Shown here piece after piece: positions 47,270-59,482 of a stretch of DNA of 64,000 nucleotides. The notes under the pieces are model-generated. The model was not told the origin of the DNA, did not search any database, and was given only the letters and a program-made list of their open reading frames with translations. The position numbers and the translations under genes were made by a program. Source of the DNA: Aaosphaeria pasadenensis. Its lineage: Eukaryota > Ascomycota > Dothideomycetes > Pleosporales. Position 1 is the stretch's first letter. Each line of letters begins with the position of its first letter. The DNA is taken from the NCBI GenBank assembly GCA_022813625.1, contig JAKLMB010000008.1, forward strand, positions 620,001-684,000, read 5' to 3'.

Positions 47270-49352
47270 TCAATTAAATCGTTTGACCCATTTGGCGTCG
47301 TTCTTGGGCAGATACACCGCACTGGGACCCGAGCGTCTCTCTACCTTAGTAGAGCTCCCAGTATGAGCCGCGGTGATGTTTCCGCAGTCAGGAGTAGTCA
47401 GTTGCTGCCCAAATTGATCCACAGCCCAGATGAGAACGCCGTTCGTCCAGCCAAAGCCAGTCACAACTTCGTACTCTCCACCACCGCCGACGGCGTTGAT
47501 CTCAGTGTCTGCGTACTTCTCGAACATAGTGCCATTTGCGCCTTCCTCTACACCCTCAAGCTGAGGGAAATCGGGAGTTTGACCGCCGGTGGATCGCCAT
47601 GTGCAGAATGTGGAGTCGAGGTATCGCTGTGCGAGGCGGAGAGCGAGGTTTTGCGCCCATACGTAGTCCTCATCAGTCGTGTTTCCGCTATATTGAGTTG
47701 GGACCTCGTAAGGAGTGTTCATGAGACCTTTGATCAGGATGTACTGGAGTGGCGGCCATACGTTGGGCTCATCCCACTGCTGGCCTGTCTGCAAGTTACT
47801 GGCAGCGATGGCACCTGCCCTGTCATCGAGAAGCTCTTCAATGCGGGCGAATGCGCGGCGAATTGCGGTTGGGTTGTTCTTGATGCCATCGGGTGCGGCG
47901 CCGGACCAGAATGGGTAGAATTGTGAGGGGGCGAAAGCAACTTGTTGGCCTTCGGGGGCACCGGATTCGTCATCTGCAACGGTGGAGTTGTCTGCCGGGA
48001 TATATATGTCTTTAGCGCCTGAGGTCAAATTGTAGTCGAAGTAGGAGAAGTGCTCCTCGTCCCAGAGGACAGCAAGCATGGCCTCGCTGCGTTCCTGTGC
48101 CAAGTTGGCCCACTCTTTCGCCGCGGAATAATTGCCCTCGCGTCGATGGAACTCGGCGATCGTGATCTCATTGTGGTAGAGAATTGAGTTGAGCTCGACA
48201 GGGATGATGTTCCGGGTGTTCAAAGATCGAAGTGGGAAGAAGGTATCTGTGATAGCATCGTTGGGATTCGCAATCCAGCGTGAGGTGTAATCAAAGCCAC
48301 TTTCGGCACCAGAAGCCAGGTTGGAATAAAGCTCAGCGATTTCCTCGTCTGTGAGCGGTGTCGTAACATTGAATGTTTTGCCCTCCTCATTGTAGAACGT
48401 CCCGTTGGTAGCGGTTTCGTAGTCCTCGCGGTAGGACTCGGGTCTAGGTTGGTTGTTGTCTACTTCATAATTATTCAAAGTGTAGTTGGTCCCCCCGACT
48501 TCTATCACAACAGTCCTATTTTGAACCCAAAATTCGTGCTCTTTTTCTAGAAGAGGGAGTGCTCGCTCTAATAGAGTCGTGTTTTGCGTGTACTCAACGT
48601 ATACGCGAACCATCTGGGCAAGGAGAGGAGGTTGGGATCTGTTCAAGTAGTATTTACGCGCTCCATTAGGAACGAACCCAAATTCCTCAACGAAGTCTAG
48701 GAAATTTTCAATAATGTTTTCGGCAATCTGCGTGAATGATCCTTTGGTCCTAAGAAGGCCCTCGACGATCCAGAAAGAATCCCAATAATATGGTTCTCGG
48801 AACCGACCACCAGCGATTACAAAAGTGCGGTTTACCGGCAGAAACGAATCGTCGCAGCCCGTGCAGTTGGTACGTTCTACATATCGACGAGTCAACTGAG
48901 GCCAAATGTCAATCACCTGGCTGGTGAAGTTGGCTACGGTGCTGCTGTTGACGTTGTCCAAGAAGTCAGGTGATGTTTCCAGCTGATCGACTGGGACCTC
49001 CTCAAGCTCGCCGCCCGCAACGCCGAAGTTTTCTGTGAGGAAGTCTTGCAATTCGGTGTTGTTTTGAATGGGCCTGGACAGATTCTGGAAGGCAGCAAGT
49101 ACTTCGTCCGAGGGTTTCAACGTCGGCCTTAGTAACTATGTTAATCCTTGCTTGTGTAACAATAGGGTAGCGTTAATCTTACAAGTCTACGAATAGCTTC
49201 GAATCTTCAAAGGGACGAGCGAGCCCGATCTCTCTGAGCATGTCGCCATAACAGTAGATCTCGGAATCACAAGGCGCTGTAATGTTGCCATTTGTGTATA
49301 TAGAGGCCACGAAAGGCACGAGGGTCAACGTCCAGGAAATCGAGCACTTCAT
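47270..49352 (-). CDS. Secreted GH37 alpha,alpha-trehalase
   Basis: Predicted 675 aa in two exons, 49352-49183 and 49127-47270. Hydrolyses trehalose to two glucose molecules. GH37 landmarks are GGRFREPYYWDSF (about 163-175), RKYYLNRSQPP, ESGFDYTSRW with the expected catalytic acid Asp336, QWDEPNVWPPLQ (507-518) and MFEKY with the expected catalytic base Glu593, followed by the Gly-rich GGGGEY loop. A signal peptide (MKCSISWTLTLVPFVASIYT) and many N-x-S/T sequons show secretion. The regulatory, calcium-binding N-terminus of cytosolic fungal neutral trehalases is absent, so this is the extracellular or periplasmic type. The acceptor at the CTAAG end was chosen because it gives VDLPTLKPSDEV, in line with the family; the nearer AG gives a stop. 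A CTTTTAT (ATAAAAG on the coding strand) lies about 75 bp upstream of the ATG. Confidence 0.92.
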
Positions 49353-50475
49353 GATGGGAGGCAACACAAAATGCAGAGAAGATGCCAGGCACACTTCGAC
49401 TGTAATGTCACGGGAGGTGCGATACTTTTATGTCTCGTCACGGAGCATTGATCCGGCTTGTGCCTATGCGCATTTGCGTAATAACCTGACCTGACGTGCA
49501 AAGCTATGGGCCAGAGAGACAGGGAACGTCAGCGGCGTGCACACTGAGCAACCAGAAAGAGCTTAAGCTATGGAACATGCAGAGACACCAGAAGAGCCGC
49601 GTGGCACGCCAATGGGCTGACGGCTGGGTAGTTTCTCTATACCCCACAAAACCTCATTGTGGAGAAGTACAAACAGTCAGGTTCCCTCTTTGATGGCGTT
49701 GGTCAAGATGCTCCAGTGATGTCACGCCAAGGCGGCCATCCGCCGATGGCCATCACTCGATGCTGGGAAGTCTTGCCAGCCACGATGGCACGCGATTTCA
49801 AGAAATGCTGAGAATCAGTGTCAATGAACTTAGGACTCTGGACAGCAAAAAGGCTACTGTAATATTCGCATTCGAGCGTTGAGCCAAGATTATGTATTGG
49901 TACCTCGTATGATGATGTATGTTATGGTACAGGGGGATACGGAGCAAACTTCTCTATGTTCACATAGATACGGAGCAGTTGCCAATCCACCGTGCAAGGC
50001 CATTTTCTTCACGGGAGTAAATCAAATAATGATCAGCGATTGGCTATGAGACCATTTATTCATCGTGATCATTGGATATTTCTCTCTTGTTCGTGAATGT
50101 TACTTTTGGCATACAGGATGTACGATGTAATCTCATATTCGCAACAATCGGATCAGTGCCTCTCCACATCGGAAGCATTCCGGGATCCTCGGTTTGCACA
50201 CATTGCTGATCGGACTCTGCCGTGCACATGCGGAAAGGTCGCGAGAATGTATCGGCATTGTAAACTCATGGAGCCAAAGAGGAATGAGCGTCGTCAAGGG
50301 CAAAGTGTTTGTTTGCCTTTGAGACATGCGATGTGCTCGGCTGAGTGCGCTCCGAAATCGGAGGTCCGGCTTTCGGCGGGGTACTACAATTTCATGTGGG
50401 GGAGCTTCTTCTTGAAATATTTCGAGCTTGTCGCTGTCACACTCTCACAATCATTTTCTCGAACAATCCACCAAC
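49353..50475. other. Divergent promoter region of trehalase and LEU2
   Basis: About 1.1 kb between divergent starts. The trehalase-proximal side has the TATA-like ATAAAAG on the minus strand at 49425-49431. A GC-rich stretch near 50360-50390 contains CCGG and CGG triplets that resemble half-sites of zinc-cluster regulators such as Leu3, but I see no complete CCGGnnCCGG palindrome. No gene is supported. Confidence 0.5.
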
Positions 50476-51883
50476 ATGCCTGAATTCAACATTGTAGTAT
50501 TTGGCGGTAAGTACATACCTTCTCAAGAGAAAATAATAGCTGACCCATTGGACCCTAGGCGATGGTGTTGGCCCTGAGGTAAAGCTACATGCGTCCATTG
50601 CAAAGACTAGGCTCACATGAATCATCTCTAGGTCGTAGCAGAGGCAATCAAGGTATGTACCACCTCCGATAGGACGCTTGGGATCAATAAGTAACATCAA
50701 TCGTAGGTCCTCAAGGTCGTCGAGAACAACACCGATGTGAAGTTCAACTTCCAGGACCATCTCTTCGGAGGGGTACGTCAATTGCCATCTGCTCAGATGA
50801 GCACACGCTGACACAATTATAGTGCTCCATTGACGCACACAACAACCCTCTGACAGATGAGGCATTGGCTGCTGCCAAGTCAGCAAATGCCATCATTCTC
50901 GGCGCCGTGGGAGGACCGGTAAAGACCAAGAACTGACCGCAACGTTGGCATATGCTAATTAACACCTTAGAAATGGGGAACCGGCAAGGTTCGACCCGAA
51001 CAAGGCATCTTGCGACTCCGAAAAGAACTCGGTACCTTCGGCAACCTCCGCCCCTGCTTCTTCGCTTCAGATTCCCTCGTCGACGCATCCCCGCTCAAGG
51101 CCGAGGTCTGCCGTGGCACAAACTTCAACATCATCCGCGAACTCACGGGTGGAATATACTTTGGCGACCGAAAGGAGGATGAGGGTGATGGCAAGGCCAT
51201 GGACACAGAACCCTACTCGGTGGAGGAGATCGAGCGTGTGGTGCGATTGGCAGGTAACCTCGCTTCCGTCGAGAACCCACCGGTCCCTGTCTGGAGTCTG
51301 GACAAGGCCAACGTGTTGGCAACTTCAAGACTATGGCGCAAGACTTTCGAGAGGATCATGAAGGAGGAGTACCCACACCTCAAGTCCGGAACACATCTTA
51401 TCGACTCTGCTGCTATGCTTATGATAAAGAACCCGAGATCTTTGAACGGTGTCATTGTCACCAGCAACCTTTTCGGAGACATCATCAGCGACGAGGCTAG
51501 TGTCATTCCTGGAAGCTTGGGTCTCCTCCCCAGTGCCAGTTTGGGAGGAATCCCCGATGGCAAGACCAATATCAATGGCATCTACGAGCCCATTCACGGT
51601 ATGTTTACCCATCACTCACAGAGTCGTCCATATCTAACTTTTCCCAGGCTCTGCTCCCGATATCGCTGGACAAGGCATCGTCAACCCTGTCGCAACAATT
51701 CTCTCAATGAGCATGATGTTGAAATACTCTCTCTGCCGTCCCGAGATCGCACAGAAGATCGATGAGGCAACGAAGATTGTCATTGACAATGGCATTCGCA
51801 CCAAGGACATCGGCGGTTCGGCCAAGACCTCCGAGGTTGGTGATGCCGTCGCGGCTGAGCTCGAGAAGCTCCTCAAGAAATAA
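50476..51883 (+). CDS. LEU2: 3-isopropylmalate dehydrogenase (leucine biosynthesis)
   Basis: Predicted 365 aa in seven exons: 50476-50506, 50559-50578, 50632-50652, 50707-50772, 50823-50918, 50971-51599, 51649-51883. Oxidatively decarboxylates 3-isopropylmalate to 2-oxoisocaproate using NAD. Seen: the start MPEFNIVVFGGDGVGPEV, AVGGPKWG, the substrate Arg region GILRLRKELG and NLRPC, RELTGGIYFG, and the dehydrogenase signature NLFGDIISDEASVIPGSLG with its metal-binding Asp residues. GSAPDIAGQGIVNP follows, and ANPxATILS-like PVATILSMSMML. Length is normal for the cytosolic fungal enzyme. The exon structure is unusually fine: exons 2 and 3 are only 20 and 21 nt, yet they encode conserved residues (GDGVGPE and VVAEAIK), which supports the splice model. 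Confidence 0.95.
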
Positions 51884-52869
51884 ACGAATAAGAATAGAAA
51901 GATGACTACTTGGAAAATACTATAGTAGATCAGGCTGAGTAAAAAAGAAATCTGGCATTCTATAAGTGGACGTGGGATTTTAGCTGATACCCGGCCATGA
52001 ACAACGCGCATCAACGAGATACCGAGCCATCGCGCTCCCTAACATAATCATCCAATCAACATTGTTCCCATTTCATCTTTTTGCGCCATGCTGATGTTGG
52101 ATTAACGAGTTCTGTCTTAGCCTGGTCAGTGCAGACGCCACAGCTACGAGACGTTACATTATGCATAGCGTAGGCTGAAGCTAGACTTTCGACACAGCTC
52201 ATGAATTGCGTGCAAGAATGGTATTTACTAAGCGAATCCTATAGACAAGAGACGAAATGGCATAACTAGTGCATCCACTGGCTTGTTTACCTTGGACCGT
52301 TTACATGCTCAGCCTTCTTTCACTGAACAGTGGCGCCAAGTATTTCTTCAGCCTAGAAGGTACAGCCAAAGACATACGAAGACACGTTAAGCCTACCCTC
52401 TTACTCGCATGCTATGCCCGCAATTGTACAAACCGAGGTCTTTACACTGCTAATTCTTTATACTATACTCTAGAATGTCCATTTCAAGTATGGTAAGCGG
52501 CCAGGCCGATGTGCCCATCAGTATCTTGGGATTACAATGCACTAAACACTTCACGGTTCCTTTGGGTGCATTGCTGCAGCCAACCGATTGAATCATAGTA
52601 ATAAGGCTGAGAATCAAACATGTGGCTCACTCAGGACAATGACCGTGCTACCATGACTGCAGCTTGTTGGTCAAGGTATAATGCCTTCTACGACCACAGC
52701 GTGGAAGAACAACTATAAAGATGGGGCCGTAAGCATATCTTTCGTTTCGATCATCTTGAATCCTCATCTTCTTCTCCTCTATTCACAGCAGTCATCATCC
52801 TGCACATAGCCAATAACTGGTTCCTCACTGATCCCATCACACATCTCCCACTCAGACGACCAAGGCACA
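51884..52869. other. Spacer between LEU2 and hemerythrin-like genes
   Basis: About 1 kb without a supportable gene. A CTATAAAG at 52713-52720, about 150 bp before the next ATG, is a plausible TATA element for the hemerythrin-like gene, and a TC-rich tract follows it. Nothing else seen. Confidence 0.55.
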
Positions 52870-53735
52870 ATGGCAACCAGTACAGTCACAGTAGACAGCG
52901 CAGTCGCGAGCAATAAACCTTCCCGACCGTCATCTGGGCACATCTGGGAGACAGGCCCAATGCAACTGATACCCACACCAACATTTCAAACCGGGCAAAC
53001 CGACCCCTTCACAAACGCAGCCTCAGAAATGGCCCTCGTCCACAACTGTCCGAACCCCCTCTCCATTTTCTTCCTCAGTTCCATCTCAACTAATACCACT
53101 CACCAGGCATAATCCGCGCCATCAACACAATCTACCACCAAGCCCCCCTCGTCACTCCCCCAGACTACAAATCCTTCACATCCTACTGCCTCGCCACGTA
53201 CGAAGGCCTCGAAGCCCACCACAACGGCGAGGAAGAGCACTTCTTCCCGGAAGTCGAACGCCTCACCGGAATCACAGACATCATGTCCACCAACATCTCC
53301 CAGCACGCCGCGTTCCACACCGCCTTCGACGCGTGGGGCAACTGGCTCAGGGCCGTAAAGAGCGGCGACAAGACGTTCGACGGGAAGCAGTGCGTGCGGA
53401 TAATGGACCAGTTCATGGCGCCCCTGGCGACGCATCTCGCGGATGAGATTCCAACGTTGCTCGCTCTCGCGGAGTACGCGGACAAGATTGACATCAGCGC
53501 GATTCTCAAGGCCGAGGCGGATCAGGTTATGGCGAAGATGTCGAAGACGACGCAGCTTCCGTTGATCCTGTTGAATCATGATACGACATTTGAAGGGGGT
53601 ATTCATCGTTTCCCGCCGCTGCCTGGGCCGGTCATCTGGGTGCTGAGGGAGGCGTTTGGGAGGTGGAATGCGGATTGGTGGAAGTTTGCGGCGTGTGGGT
53701 TCGATGGGAGGCCGAAGGCGCTGTATGTTTCTTGA
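52870..53735 (+). CDS. Hemerythrin-like domain protein
   Basis: Predicted 268 aa in two exons, 52870-53047 and 53107-53735. Carries a hemerythrin-like four-helix domain that usually holds a diiron centre. Candidate ligands are His58 (ALVHN), His97/98 with Glu102, His104 and Glu108 in the HHNGEEEHFFPE helix, His126 and His130 (QHAAFH), and His169 with Asp172/Glu173 (ATHLADEIPTL). The pattern of H, HxxxE and HxxxH matches the family. The C-terminal third (PLPGPVIWVLREAF, WNADWWKFAACGF) is shared with fungal members. Roles in fungi are poorly known; oxygen, NO or iron sensing are possibilities. The donor is GTCCGA rather than GTAAGT-like, accepted because it restores HNCIIRAINTIY. Nearest neighbour downstream is a small kinase on the same strand 383 bp away. 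Confidence 0.85.
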
Positions 53736-54118
53736 GATAATGGCATGTTGTCTTGTACGAGCTGGCGAGGTATGTTGTAAGGTAATTGGCGAGCTTTCAT
53801 CTGGGATATGTCGGCGTTGTTAAGCTATGGTAAGTAAATGTATCACAGAAGATTAGGCCAGAGAATTCCAAGCTATACATCTCCCTCCATCTCTCACCCT
53901 TTCAATTGCGTTACAATTCCCCCAGGATCTCTGAATGCGATATATGCGAAAGCGTGACTCAGACATTGACTCACGACCTTCCAAAACCGCAACGCAGCAT
54001 ATAAGCAACCACAAAACCCCGACATCAACATCACCATCACCACCATCCAACACCTTCACAACCCCACTCTTCCCACATAAAAACATCTACACAAAACAGT
54101 AAAGTAAACAAAACAACA
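53736..54118. other. Promoter spacer of the P-loop kinase gene
   Basis: A 383-bp spacer. A CATATAAG at 53999-54006 lies about 113 bp before the next ATG and may be a TATA element. The leader after it is A- and C-rich with few T, typical of fungal 5' leaders. Confidence 0.5.
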
Positions 54119-54765
54119 ATGGCATTCACAGACTTCGCCCAAACCATCCGCTCCCTCTCCCCCCTCCTCCAACGTACCGATGCCGACCCCCGCCCCGTAG
54201 TCTTCATGACATGCGGCCTCGCAGGTACCACCCCCTCCTCCCTTCCTCCCTTCACATCACCCCCCTAACACCGCCCTCCCATCCCACAGGCGCCGGAAAA
54301 ACAACCTTAGGCCGCGCCCTCCTCGCCCAACACCCATCCTTCACGCGCATATCCATCGACGCCATCATCGGCTCCCGCCACGGCATCTACGGGCGCGACT
54401 ACGCTGCCGATCCGAAGCTGTACGACGCGTACATGGAGGAGGCGGACGGGATCTACCTCGCGGAGTTTGAGCGGCTGCTCGCGGAGGGGAAGGACGTGTT
54501 GTTGGAGCGGTCGTTCTATGCGAGGGAGGATCGGGAGGAGTTTAGGGGGTTGGCGGAGGGGAAGGGGGCGAGGGTCGTGTTGGTTTTCTTGAAGGCGGAG
54601 GGCGAGGAGGGGAAGGAGAGGTTGTGGGAGAGGATTGGGAGGAGGAGTGAGGGGGTGAGGACGGCGGATTCGGCGCTCGAGATTAGTAGGGAGGTGTTTG
54701 ATGGGTATTGGGCTGGGTTTGAGGATCCTGTGGGTGAGGGTGAGGTTGTGGTCAAGGTTGCGTGA
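54119..54765 (+). CDS. Small P-loop kinase (AAA_33 / zeta-like ATP-binding protein)
   Basis: Predicted 193 aa in two exons, 54119-54224 and 54290-54765. The Walker A motif GLAGAGKTT (33-41) is split by the intron. TRISIDAIIGSRHGIYGRDY and the GKDVLLERSFYAREDREEF strand-and-Arg region resemble the AAA_33 P-loop kinases that phosphorylate small molecules or nucleotides; the YAREDR stretch may be the lid. No second domain. Most likely a metabolite kinase of unknown substrate. The second half uses many GGG/GAG-rich codons, giving strong purine bias on the plus strand from about 54480 to 54720. It is convergent with Rse1. Confidence 0.82.
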
Positions 54766-55106
54766 GAGACGTGGAGTTTGGTGACTTGTTCATGTTTGAT
54801 CGTGTCTTTATTACTTTAATTACATCATGGCATACCCATCTCCATACTTAAAACGTAGCTGTGCTACAAGTAGGAGGTTCGTAGCTTTTCGTAGCATTGT
54901 GTGATTTTCACAATGTTTATCCTAATGTTACAGGTGTATATAACCACCCTGCTGAGACTGAAACCCTCCAAGCCCGGGGTTTCCCAGCCGGTGTGAACTC
55001 CATCGCCGTTTAACGCCCCAAGGCACTGCTCAAAATCGTGCAGGGAATGCAGGGAATAGAAGAGGGCAAGTTGGGGGAAGGGGAATTGCAAGTAACGCTC
55101 ACTTAC
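54766..55106. other. Convergent spacer before Rse1
   Basis: A 341-bp spacer between the stop codons of the P-loop kinase and Rse1 genes, presumably both 3' UTRs. No gene seen. Confidence 0.65.
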
Positions 55107-58100
55107 TCAGAATGCATACATGGCGCGCATGTTCCAAATGGCATCTTCGACGCTGTCGGACGTCCAACCTGCTTGCGGCACAATCTGCGCTACAACCGAA
55201 TCCCGTTCGTCCCTCGACAAAAGGAGGAAACGCTCGACAAGGTCGCCGTCAATCGCGCCCTTGCATGGCGTGTAATAGCTTCGGAAGGCAAGATGATCAC
55301 GGCCTGAAATTGGCTTGTCATCATTGCGGAGAACGAGCTCCAAAGACTGGAACATCTTGAAGTCTCTTCGCGATTGAAAAGGGATCATAGCACCGAGCGT
55401 TCCCTGAAGACCAGCCCAGAAGATGACTCGTTCACCTCCATTAAGAAGGGACGTCTTCTGCACTGCGACGGGAATGTCGTTTGTGAAATAATGCATGAGG
55501 AGGTCTAGGCGGTTGGCTGTACCGCCAAGGAAGCCCTTCTCCTGCGTCAGATGCTGGCCATCGGTCGTTTCGTCGGCAAGTTCGGAGATTTTTGGTGGGC
55601 ATCGTACAATCCACATGTTTCCAAACTTGTCCCCTCCAACAGTAGTGTCGTAGTCGAGCATCTCTGCGCAGGTGGTCCATCGAGAAACGGAATCATCGGC
55701 AAAAGGAATCAATCGATTTGGATGAATCAAGTCCTTGTGCACAACGTATGTGACGGATTGATTCTGGTCCGATACGACAAGACGGCTTCCTTGTGATGTG
55801 ATGCCTACAATGCGGTTCGTGGTGCATTTGCGGGCTTGAGCTTTCCGAAGCAGGTTTTTCATACCACAGTCGAAGATACATAGATCAGCACCAACACCAA
55901 CGGCGAGCTTACCCTTGAAAGGGATGGCGGCGAGAGGAGCATCGTCGACCTCTGTCTCGTGTACTAATTTCAGGTCTCTACCATCGTCGGAGACCTTATA
56001 CAGCTGGATGGATGCTCCGGCAAACTTGAAGGCTGGGGAGAAGGTGAGTCCAGAGACAACACCGACGGCAAGGAAAACTTCATTATTTTGAGATTCAAAA
56101 GGAACAAGTGCAGCACTAACGGCAGACTGGTTGTTCTCGAGCTCAATGGTAGTAACCACAGTCTTTTCCGTTACGGGATCCACAACCTGAATGCACGATG
56201 CCCAGTGACCTGGTTGTCTGGGATGACCGAAATCAGCAGCGGGTAGGTCATCCTCATTTGTACCCGCATCAGGAGCGTCTCCATTCTCCGACTCGTTTTC
56301 TTTTTTGATGCCATTTGGCGCATCCGCTTTGAGCTTTGCTTGTGTCACGGCATCCATTGTGTTGCCATCATTCTCGATGACATAGTAGACTTGTTGTTCG
56401 GGATAACCGATCATCTTCCGTGGGGTATATTTGAGTGGTATGGATTCCTGAGTTGTGTTGTTGGCGAGGTCGACAAAAGCGAATATCCTAATATTTGTTT
56501 AGTAGCATTCGAGTAATGAATGTGCTGACATCTTATGAGAGTGAATAGTGCTTTCAGTAGGAACAATTGGTACAATAATGTAAATGTGTCCTCATGGAGA
56601 TAGGATACCTTGGTTTCATCATAGAGCAGAAAGAAAAAAAGAAAGAAAAGGGATGCTCCTTACCTAAGTTCGCTAGCGGAGACACAGATTACACCCTTGA
56701 AAGATGAACCTTCGAAGTTCCAAGCAGCATCAAATGTCTGGTTGGCCAAGGGTGTAGTCGCCATGGATCCAGTCCGAGGATTCGTGTAACTGAGCCAGGG
56801 TCGCGAGGTCATGGCAAGAATAGCCGATTCACCTGCAGCAGTAACACGAGCAAATCTCACGGGAGCCGGTCCCAGGAATCGGCGCCGCGTATCACCAATT
56901 TCTCCAGTATGCTCATCCAGCGTGGATCGAATGTAGATACCCGACCTCAGACCAATGTGCAGATACTGGCTATATCCTTGAGGTGATCGATCCCGCATAT
57001 AGCAGATGGATAATGCACTGGGCGCAGCGGACACAACCTGAAGGGAGATATTCACCAGGATGGTGTTGTCCTGGTCTGGACTGAGATTGTAAATGCGAAT
57101 GGTTTGATCGCTGCATCCAACAGCAAGGAAGTAACTTCGGACACTGCCTTCTGGGACATCAGGCATCGCCAGGCATGTAATGGTGTGCTCGAGGCTGATC
57201 TCATCATCGGCCTTAGCTAGAGAGCTGTCTTGATCGCATTCAAAATAGTAAATCTCTCCCGAGCTGAGAGCAATGGCAACCTGGCGGTTGTTGGCAGCGT
57301 ATGCGACGATGGTTCGATGAGGAGGTACAGACCAATCGGTCAAGTCAGTGTGTTCTCCTGCAGAGTCATCATCCGGGAAGCGAAGCCCACGAATGTGCCT
57401 GATGCCCCGAGGATGAATCTGGATAATGCAATCCTCGCCAAATTGTTGTACGCCGAGAGTGATAACATCATCCAAAAACCCTGTATTTGATGCTTCCTCT
57501 ACATCCTCGCCAATCTTTAAAACCAGAGTACGGCTGAGAAGGCAGAGAATAATGAGAGTGTCTGTCTCATCTTCGGTGGACAACTTTGTCGTCCAAACGC
57601 CCGTTGCCTGCTGTGGCAAGGGAGACTCAATGAGATCCAGGACTTGTAGGGCATTTCGAGTCGTCCTAAAAGTGCTGCGAGCACCAGTTCCAGACACCGT
57701 GTATATTTGCGGTGCGTCTTCTCCAGTCATGTCAGAGACCTCCATGTCCATAATGGGGTGCAAGCTTGCAATAGTCTCAACAGCTGTAAGATTTTTCAGA
57801 GGGCGTGGTCGGAAGAAGGGCGGAGCGAAAGGTGCTAGGGGATCTGTAGGAAACTGGCTGCTCGAATACTCTGGATCATCCGTCTCATCACCAAGAGCCT
57901 CAAGCTCGTAGAGAATCCGATCTCCAGATTCGCAGGCGCAGAAAACGAAACCCGCTCTCAAGATGCAAATACTTGTGGCGACAGGAATCGTGTCGAAATA
58001 CTTGATCTTGATGCTGTTCACAACACCACCAGCGGTATCGAAGGTGACCTTGAAGACATCTCCATCTTCGGTTTGGAGAAGGTAGAAGAAATCGCCACCT

Positions 58101-59123
58101 TTGAGGGTATAAAGAGTGCCAGATACGATGATACGTGTGCGATTAGGATCCTCTGTCGGGCCTTCCCGGCGGGGAATGGCCAGACGATGGATGTCGGATG
58201 ACTTGTTGTACATGCGGCGGTAACTGATGTTGTCTTCGCCGCAGCATAGCACTCCACTGGGAGCATTTGGTCCTCCCGGTACACGGAACAGGATGTTTGA
58301 CGTACGGTCTACTGGCTCAGACCACTTGCGCACGATATGGTTCAAACCCAAGTCCAGCTCGTAGTAGACCAGCTCTTTCTCAAGAACTTCGTATGCTTCG
58401 CCAGTGGGGTCGGTCTCAGATGAAGAGTAATCCAACTCGAGGGCGGCAAAAATAGGGTTGTCATACCCTACATCAAGGCCAAGGAGATAGTGTACGAGGG
58501 TCTGAGGTTTGTGTGCCTCGAGTGGCGAGGAGATTGCAATGTCCATCTGACCAGTTCGAGTGAGGACATACACGAGCTTATTCTTCTCGATCGATGCAAG
58601 CATGATCGCTCTGCCTTTGGGATCGGCGGCGAGATATTCTCCCGGCACGACTCGTCTGACTCCAGACTTTCCAAACGTTTCGAAATGAAGAGTGGCAAGC
58701 TTGTTCTCGGCAGGATGGTACTCGAAAGTGACGAGGCGGCCTGAATCAGTTGATATCGCAATCATATCTGGTTAAGTTCAGCTAGTGTTCTCTTGCAAAA
58801 GGCCATCTCTTCCACCGCACGTTCAGGTAGCGAAGCCGAATGCGGTCGAACCTTCTAAAATCACTAATTTGCTTCGCGTGTGTACAGAGGTACGTACCTT
58901 TTGTTCCACCGGCGAGACGAAACTTGGCGATGTTACGGATGATGCCGAACACGTCTTGAGAGAAGATTTCACTAAAACCTTTCTGCCGACGCGAAACTTC
59001 GAGGATTGCGAGGCGGGACCCGTTCGCACTGAGAATTTGCTGTTTGCCGTTGCCGCAAAAGTCTCCCACAAGTGCCTCTTGCGTCGCTGACGGTGACTGC
59101 ACCGTCAGGGCGTACATGGACAT
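55107..59123 (-). CDS. RSE1: Pre-mRNA splicing factor Rse1 (SF3B3/SAP130)
   Basis: Predicted 1236 aa in three exons: 59123-58898, 58767-56664, 56487-55107. A triple beta-propeller protein of the SF3b complex of the U2 snRNP, acting with Hsh155/SF3B1 in branch-site recognition in the nucleus. Recognisable blocks are MYALTVQSPSA, QDVFGIIRNIAKFRLAGGTKDM, FGKSGVRRVVPGEYLA, ISSPLEAHKPQTLV, YELDLGLNHIVRKWSEP, ISGTGARSTFR-like VSGTGARSTFRTT, GGDKFGNMWIVRCP and the CPSF-A domain near the end (KGAIDGDLVERFLLL). Length fits the family (about 1200). The first intron is 130 nt and the second 176 nt, longer than others here; the second contains a long T/C tract right after its donor. An in-frame ATG at 59141 would add six residues. 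Upstream in-frame codons to 59438 are not conserved. Confidence 0.94.
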
Positions 59124-59482
59124 AGTGGAGAAGCTCGTCATTGTGTCCAGCAGCGGGCTCTGGCCCAGGCAATGGCGCGGACGCTCGTATTCAGGAAAGC
59201 AGGATGCTCTCTTCGCGCGATTGAGGAGGTCGCGACGAAGTGTTAGGATGAGTGAAGTTGATGAGAGAAAGTTTCGAGTTGGGAGCTTTGGCCATTGTCG
59301 CTTAGTCATAACACGCTTACCATTTCCAGCGAGACTACTGGAGAGCTTCATGAGAGCTTGACCAGCCCAGCATGTTCCAAAGACGGATGCACTCAGATGT
59401 GATTCATTTCCAACTATGTAGGGAATGTTCAATAGCATGAAATTGAACCGGTATCATAGCTGCAAATTCCTACAACATCAAC
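59124..59482. other. Spacer upstream of Rse1
   Basis: A 359-bp tandem spacer between the Rse1 start and the end of the dioxygenase gene. The Rse1 frame stays open through most of it but lacks family similarity, so I take it as promoter and 5' leader. Confidence 0.6.

Noticed and set aside
50360..50390. CCGG-containing stretch as a Leu3 binding site upstream of LEU2
   Set aside because: Only half-sites; the full CCGGnnCCGG palindrome is not present.
59124..59438. Upstream in-frame extension of Rse1
   Set aside because: No similarity to the family before MYALTVQ, and Rse1 proteins normally start there. Taken as leader.
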